A DNA stretch of 64,000 nt. It comes from Nereocystis luetkeana. Taxonomy: Eukaryota > Sar > Phaeophyceae > Laminariales > Laminariaceae. Location: contig JARUPZ010000017.1 of NCBI GenBank assembly GCA_031213475.1, forward strand, positions 9,313,587 through 9,377,586. Direction: 5' to 3'. A program made the position numbers and the translations under genes. The notes under the pieces are model-generated. The model did not search any database and was not told the DNA's origin. It saw only the letters and a list, made by a program, of their open reading frames with translations. Positions 58,780 to 64,000 of this stretch are shown here, piece by piece (the stretch's first letter is position 1; each line of letters begins with the position of its first letter).

Positions 58780-61330
58780 GTGCAACCACATACCAGTACA
58801 CAACAGCAGCCGCACATCAGCAGTCTTGCCAATGTGCCAGCCTGGGTGCTTCTGTGTGTTGGAAGGAGTTAGAGTAGTTTCATGTGCAGTGTTCAGCAGG
58901 GCATCTAATCACAACCACATTGTTTTCAGGCAAATATCGAACAGAGCTGTAATACGTATGATATCCTGCGTAAACACTAAACACATCTGTACACAGCAGT
59001 AGTAATACATAACACCAGCTTTACAACAGCAATGCTGGGTGAAGGTGATTTTGTGCTTGTGTTGTTTCTACAGTAGTCGTATGGAGTGTTCAGCAAGGTA
59101 TTCATTCAGCCACATTATCAGGCAGACTCAAACATTCTTGTATGTATGGTATCACACGGTTGCAAGCTACAGTATGTCTGTCAGTGTTCAATGTGATGAA
59201 ATCCCGTATCATCCGTGCGACGTTTAACCCGTCGGTTGGAGCATGCTGTTGGTCTAGGTTGGCTTCTTCGACAGATGATTGACTCCGCGTGACTGGTTGT
59301 TTCGATTATTTTCTTGACTGGTCAAGCCTGCCCTTATCCAGCTCAGTCAGTACACCAGGTGGCATGGAAACACCAGCGGCAGCCAGTCAGCAATTTGCTC
59401 GTAGCACTCTGTGCGGGCTCAAAGCAGAATGTCACCAACCGCTTTCACTGGATCACTGTTGGATCATTGCAATGGCTTCTTCGTAGTTCTGCTGTTTTAC
59501 ATGTGAATACGTGCACGGCAAGAATAATATATAGTAGGGGTAACGCTTTTGCTACTGTGTACTGCAGGAATGTGCTGCTGCGTTGTCGCCTGCCGCATTA
59601 ACGAGTACCTGGTAGTTCATAGTGTACTGATGCTGCACCTACCTTATACGAGTACTGCTAATTCTACTGCCGCTCGCTGTCGATGTGGAACTTGCTATAC
59701 AAGTACGTATGCCATGTGCTACAGCTACGTATACCATATACTACAGCTGAGCAGCTGTTGTCGCGACAATCTTGCGCAGCCAGTAATGCCACGATAATTC
59801 GCTAACTTGTGCACGTTGGCATATCGTGGACGGTAGTTGTTGTTCAGTCACCAGACAGAAGACAATCTCCAATATGTTACTGCAGGGGTCTGCTGTGACT
59901 AATCTGTAGTCGAAGTTCGGGGGAATAAATATGCAGTTAGGAATTGTCATGGAAAATATGTATTCGCACAATCGCGCCAAGCCAACAGTAAATGCAATCA
60001 AAACCAATCTTTGAAGACAACATGTTGCATCAGCAGAATTGGGTGATGCACGATATACGGCTACGCATCTGTTGCAGTCGTGGTCTCGACGCTCAGTCCT
60101 ACGAGCTAGCGTCGCCTTGAGCCGTTGGGCAGTCGTGCGGGTTGTTGCCAGCTCGCTGTGGCAGCAGAGAAACATACAAAAAATAGGCTGACCCTGCCAA
60201 CATACCGGCTGTGTACTGCAGCTGGTGCTGGCTCTGTTACGTTCACAGGTGGGGTTCGCACAGCAGAGAGCACACGAGCGACCAGCCGAGCACGATTGGA
60301 GCCACCCGTTCCCATCCGTGACAATGGGCTAGTGCACATTTCTCCCCGCCATGTCAAAACCCCGAATGGTGTAACAGCCCTACACTATTGCCCCCGCTTC
60401 GCGACTTTTTTGTTGGTGATATTCGTGTCACCTCCGACCTTGGCGCGGGAAAAGGATGGGGTTGCCCATGCCCCTGCTTCCCACACCCTGCGCCCCGCGC
60501 AACACAAACCTGTACCGAAAACGCGTCATTTGCTGGACTCCCATGCTACACTCGCCTCCTTCCTGGTGCTGCTTGGATGGGCCCCGCTGTGGCCTGTGAT
60601 CTGTGAGATCTCTCTGCACTGATTCGACTAACGACCAATCGAGTGCTGCGTGAAGTGAGGTAGAAAACCTCCCCAGGTGGGTCTGGTGTGTGTGATGTTA
60701 TTTCGCTGCGTGGATTTCGGAGATCAACGTGGCCGGGCGTGGGTACAAGCTACTCATCAATCTCATAAGGGGTCCATATATTCTGGGACGGTCAAAACCA
60801 GAAACTCTCATTCGCTGGTATCATCTGTATTGGTCTGCCAGCTTGCGCCACCACGAGGGGACCTCTACAAAGTAAGGTTCGTTGTTTTTGCCCGGCGGCG
60901 AGCTTTCGCTGCGCGGCTCGTGGCCTGTGGCCGGCGTGTCGCGCAAGCAACGTCGAAATACGCTGTCAGTTTTAAAGGGTACCCCGCCCCACTCGGTCGA
61001 CCCATGCAGGCAACAGGAAACGCGGTCTATGCAAGAGTAGCTTTGCCGAAGTCAGACTTCGGTGAACTCAAGATACATGTTGACAATAACACATATTTGC
61101 CGTACGGATGAAATGCCAAGTTTTAAGTTTTACGAGTATATACCGCAAATTTAGTTGCCACACGCGCGCATACATAGAAAACATGGCACGGGTTACACGT
61201 CAGACCGCGAAGAGGGGCCCACTCACGACCCTGCTCGGGCCTCCGCGCGCGCTAGTGGGGCGCTTTCTGAGGGTGGCTTTACCCCTTTCGTCGTGCAGCG
61301 GTTAGATGGGTGGATCAGTGGTTCTGAATG
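58780..61330 (+). repeat. Complex repeat R, copy 3
   Basis: Begins with two ACAACAGCAG-type subunits of about 240 bp (58780 and 59020). It continues as in copy 2 through ACCCCGCCCCACTCGG (about 60985) to GGTGGATCAGTGGTTCTGAA. Confidence 0.8.
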
Positions 61331-61499
61331 TGAGTAATTGTTCGAGGGATGAGGTGCTGCGATTTTATAATATTTGAAAAGGCGGGGCGATTGCTTTCGC
61401 CCTGGGAAAAATATACCGCACAGTGAGTGAACCATTAATTCACACTTCTTCTAGATTTGACAAAATAACGTATTCGACCAATGTAAACACCAAAAACGG

Positions 61500-61930
61500 T
61501 CACCACGCGCTGTGCACCGTGCACCCACGTACGAGCACACAACAGCAGCCGTACAACAACAGTCTTGCCTTTGTGACGGGATCGGTGCTCCTGTGTGTGT
61601 TATATACCAGGTATGCTGTAGATATATACTGTATTTGTGTGTGCAGTGTGCAACAGGATACCCAAGCACGACCACATTAATTCCAGGCGAAAAGTCGAAC
61701 ACAGCTGTGATACGCATAATATCCTGCCTGTACGCTACTACAGCAGTTCACAGTCGACTACACAACAGTAGTAGTCTCACAACAGCAGTCTCGGCTTTTT
61801 GACAGTCCAGGTGTTTGTTTGTGTGTGTTGCTTCTAGTTGCGTGTTTAGTGTTCTGCAAGCTACCAGGTATGCAATAGACATATGCTTCCTCTGTCCCAT
61901 AAGGAAACTACGTTGTGAATACACAGACCT
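61500..61930 (+). repeat. Complex repeat R, copy 4 (5' subunits only)
   Basis: Two ACAACAGCAG-type subunits (61535 and 61765). Each carries a TACCAGGTATGC-type site (61605 and 61862) at the equivalent place after TGTGTGTT or TCTGCAAGC. Confidence 0.7.
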
Positions 61931-61934
61931 TTAA

Positions 61935-63460
61935 CGGTGTCCGATGCCGTAGGCGATATATATTTTTGAAATCTACGGTGTTTTTTTAGTTGAACCCCGT
62001 TATTTATTTATTTCATGCACCCCCCTGCATGCATGAACGGCCGAAAAAAAAACAGTCGGCCCAAAATGGCCGTATTTGGCCCCTTTTCGGGGGGCTAAAA
62101 AAAGGAAAAAACAAATAAAAATACTTGGTCGTCCTCGCCGTCGCTGGGGCCCACTGGTAGTTCCACGCCCCGTTTACCCCGTGGGGGTGTCGGGTTGTCA
62201 ATGCCCGTCGTTGTTGCGCGGTTGTGGTGGGCAGGGGGGTTCAAACTCCAACATCCTCAACATATTCTAAAAACAAAAAAAAACTTCTTATTAATAGTAT
62301 TCCCAGAGTATTCTCAAAATATTCCCATTTTTGACCCGCAAATTCTCAGAATGTGAGAGTCCGATTTTTTTTTAATGGTCATCTACGTATCTAGCGCTTT
62401 CCAGAGAACCTAACTATAGCATCGTAGGCGACTTCATCGGCGAGATACGATCTGTCCCCCATAACGTAGTTTACTTATGAGACAGAGCAAGTATAAAACT
62501 CAAGGGAGGGTAATACTTCCACTCTTTGCGCCGAATTCAATATCGTGATCTTCGTACACGCAAATCCCTCGATATAAAATAAAACTCTATATCGGGTTTT
62601 TTCGCCAGAATAACGTTGAGATAAAACATGGATGAGTGAAACAAGCAATCAGCAAGTCCCGAAAAAAACACGTAGAATACAGCATGGGCTGGAGGACGTA
62701 GCTGTTGCTGCAGCTGCTTCGCTAGGTATTAATAGCTCGGCAGGCTATCGCGCTGGCGTACACCACTTGGCTCTTGGCATAGACGAGGCCGCAGCGCGGA
62801 CGCGTCTCGTGCTGATGTCGTGTCCGCCGAAAACGAAATGTCCGGTTCGCGCCACCCGGTTGTCCCCGGACAGGGTGGAGCGTGCCTTGTTGGGGACATG
62901 GGTTTGGGCTAACTCTGGCAGAAAGACACCCACAGCAGGTGGGCACCCCGTGCATTCGCCCCTCTCCGACCAAGGGAGCACCCGTCTGCCGTACTGCCGT
63001 ACTCATTCAACCAAGTCGTGGCGGCCACTGCTGCTGCTGTTGTTGTCATTGCTGGCAAGGTGATGATCGCATGACCGAGTAGAGGGGGGACAAGCTGTTT
63101 CCAAATTTGTCAGCCAAATTCGCCTCTACCAATAAAAAGAGAGCAACGAAAAATATGCTCGGGGTAAAATCACCGCAAGCCTATATTTGGGTGTGTTGCG
63201 TTTGTGCGTTCTTAACGTTAAACCGTTCTTTCGACCCGTGCCGATTTTTTAATCCTATTATTAGAAGAGATACAAGTTATGTGGTCACAAAGCTACGCCC
63301 CAGAGATACTACGTTGCCGCCACGTATGAAGAAAGCACAGGGGGTAACGCAGACCACGTATATACCGTGAAAATATCGCCTATACCCGACGTTCGTATAA
63401 AAATCGAGAGGCACAATTTTTGGCACTAAACGTCAAATATCGCGATATTCGTGAGTTTTA
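61935..63460. other. No gene firmly supported
   Basis: AT-rich flanks with poly-A tracts. A GC-richer stretch at 62632-63063 is open on both strands (143 codons on plus, 94 on minus), but neither has a recognisable domain. Confidence 0.45.
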
Positions 63461-63464
63461 TGTA

Positions 63465-63974
63465 TGTCTAAAGCACGACCACATTTCAGGCAGAATTAAA
63501 CACTGCTGCGCATAATGTCATACGCTTGCAAGACATGTCAGCCAGCGTCCAGTCTACCGTAATGCCTTGCCATAACATGTGCTCGACGTTTACCACATCC
63601 GTTGGATTATTCTCTTGGTCTGGTTTGACTCCGTCGATGGATGATTGCCCCCTTGTGGCTGGTTGTTTCGCTCCTTTGCTCGACAGACCAAGCTTGCCCT
63701 TAACCAGCTCAGTCACTACAACAGGTATAGCGCGGAAAAGCCAGCGGCAGCCAGTCAGAAATTGCTCGTAGCACTCTGCGCGGCCTCAAAGCAGAAGGTC
63801 GCAAATCACGATCACTGGACCACTGTTGGATTAGTGCATTTCTTCTTCGTAGTACTGCTGCTCCACAGGTGGACACGTGAACATCAAGAAGATACACAGT
63901 AGTGGTTGCGCTCGCTACTGTGTACAGTAGAACCATGCTGCCCTATCATTAGTGCTGGTGCTGCACCTATCTTA
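63465..63974 (+). repeat. Complex repeat R, copy 5 (cut by a MITE)
   Basis: Begins with AGCACGACCACATTTCAGGC, then GGATTATTCTCTTGGTCTGG and CCAGCTCAGTCACTACAACA. It runs to GCTGCACCTATCTTA, where the 105-bp MITE starts. Copy 3 reads GCTGCACCTACCTTATACGA at the same place. Confidence 0.8.
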
Positions 63975-64000
63975 TTCGGGGGACCATAGTTAATAGGACC
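63975..64000 (+). mobile_element. 105-bp Tc1/mariner-like MITE, copy 3 (truncated by window end)
   Basis: TTCGGGGGACCATAGTTAAT follows TA at 63973-63974 and matches the left terminus of the other two copies. The remainder lies outside the window. Confidence 0.75.

Noticed and set aside
62632..63063. 143-codon plus frame and overlapping minus frames
   Set aside because: Both strands are equally open in GC-rich sequence, and neither shows a domain or splice context.
1..64000. CRISPR arrays, bacterial operons, rRNA genes
   Set aside because: No regularly spaced identical repeats with unique spacers, no tightly packed genes and no rRNA-like conserved blocks were seen.

Overview
This is eukaryotic nuclear DNA, gene-poor and intron-rich. 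The supportable coding pieces are short exons with GT/AG borders, separated by kilobases of satellite, microsatellite, transposon remnants and unique non-coding DNA. There is no operon-like packing and there are no bacterial signals. The SHAQKYF-class MYB exons, long introns and GGT/TCC/CAG-type low complexity fit a large-genome alga-like stramenopile such as a brown alga. That placement is inference; no marker gene in the window settles it.

Layout. 0-7.5 kb: copies of a dispersed C-tract-ended repeat (called family A here), a 1.3-kb exon with poly-Ser and Gly/Asp expansions, a TA-flanked 105-bp MITE, and a second exon of what looks like the same multi-pass membrane protein gene. 8-12.8 kb: a degenerate satellite of about 32-bp subunits, interrupted by a hAT-like element with an 8-bp target duplication, all inside one intron. 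12.8-15 kb: smaller tandem repeats, then two more phase-compatible membrane exons. 15-24 kb: a GC-rich coding-like block of uncertain strand, a long inverted repeat carrying a conserved peptide on both arms, and the first of two paralogous MYB loci (minus strand). 24.3-27.3 kb: a short LTR element beside a decayed non-LTR reverse transcriptase. 28-33 kb: a gag-like reading frame with one stop codon, a piggyBac-like MITE at TTAA, and a small LTR remnant. 34-37 kb: two minus-strand exons of an unrecognised gene and a second copy of the 105-bp MITE. 40-43 kb: three family A copies in tandem, then trinucleotide and tandem repeats. 48.4-49.6 kb: the second MYB locus. 51-64 kb: a complex repeat array (called R here), a 60-bp protein-coding-type minisatellite, a second hAT-like element, and a third 105-bp MITE cut by the window end.

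The three best-supported genes are a multi-exon membrane protein (plus strand, 1.6-14.9 kb at least) and two SHAQKYF MYB genes (minus strand) whose MYB exons are both exactly 193 bp and whose terminal exons are both exactly 142 bp.

The least explained signal is a 9-bp word, TACCTGGTA or its complement. I counted 28 exact copies by eye against about 0.5 expected in random sequence of this length, 18 of them between 27.6 and 41.2 kb, twice as a perfect 16-bp palindrome. A second word, ACTATTAATA or its complement, occurs about 13 times. Neither belongs to a repeat family that I can define.
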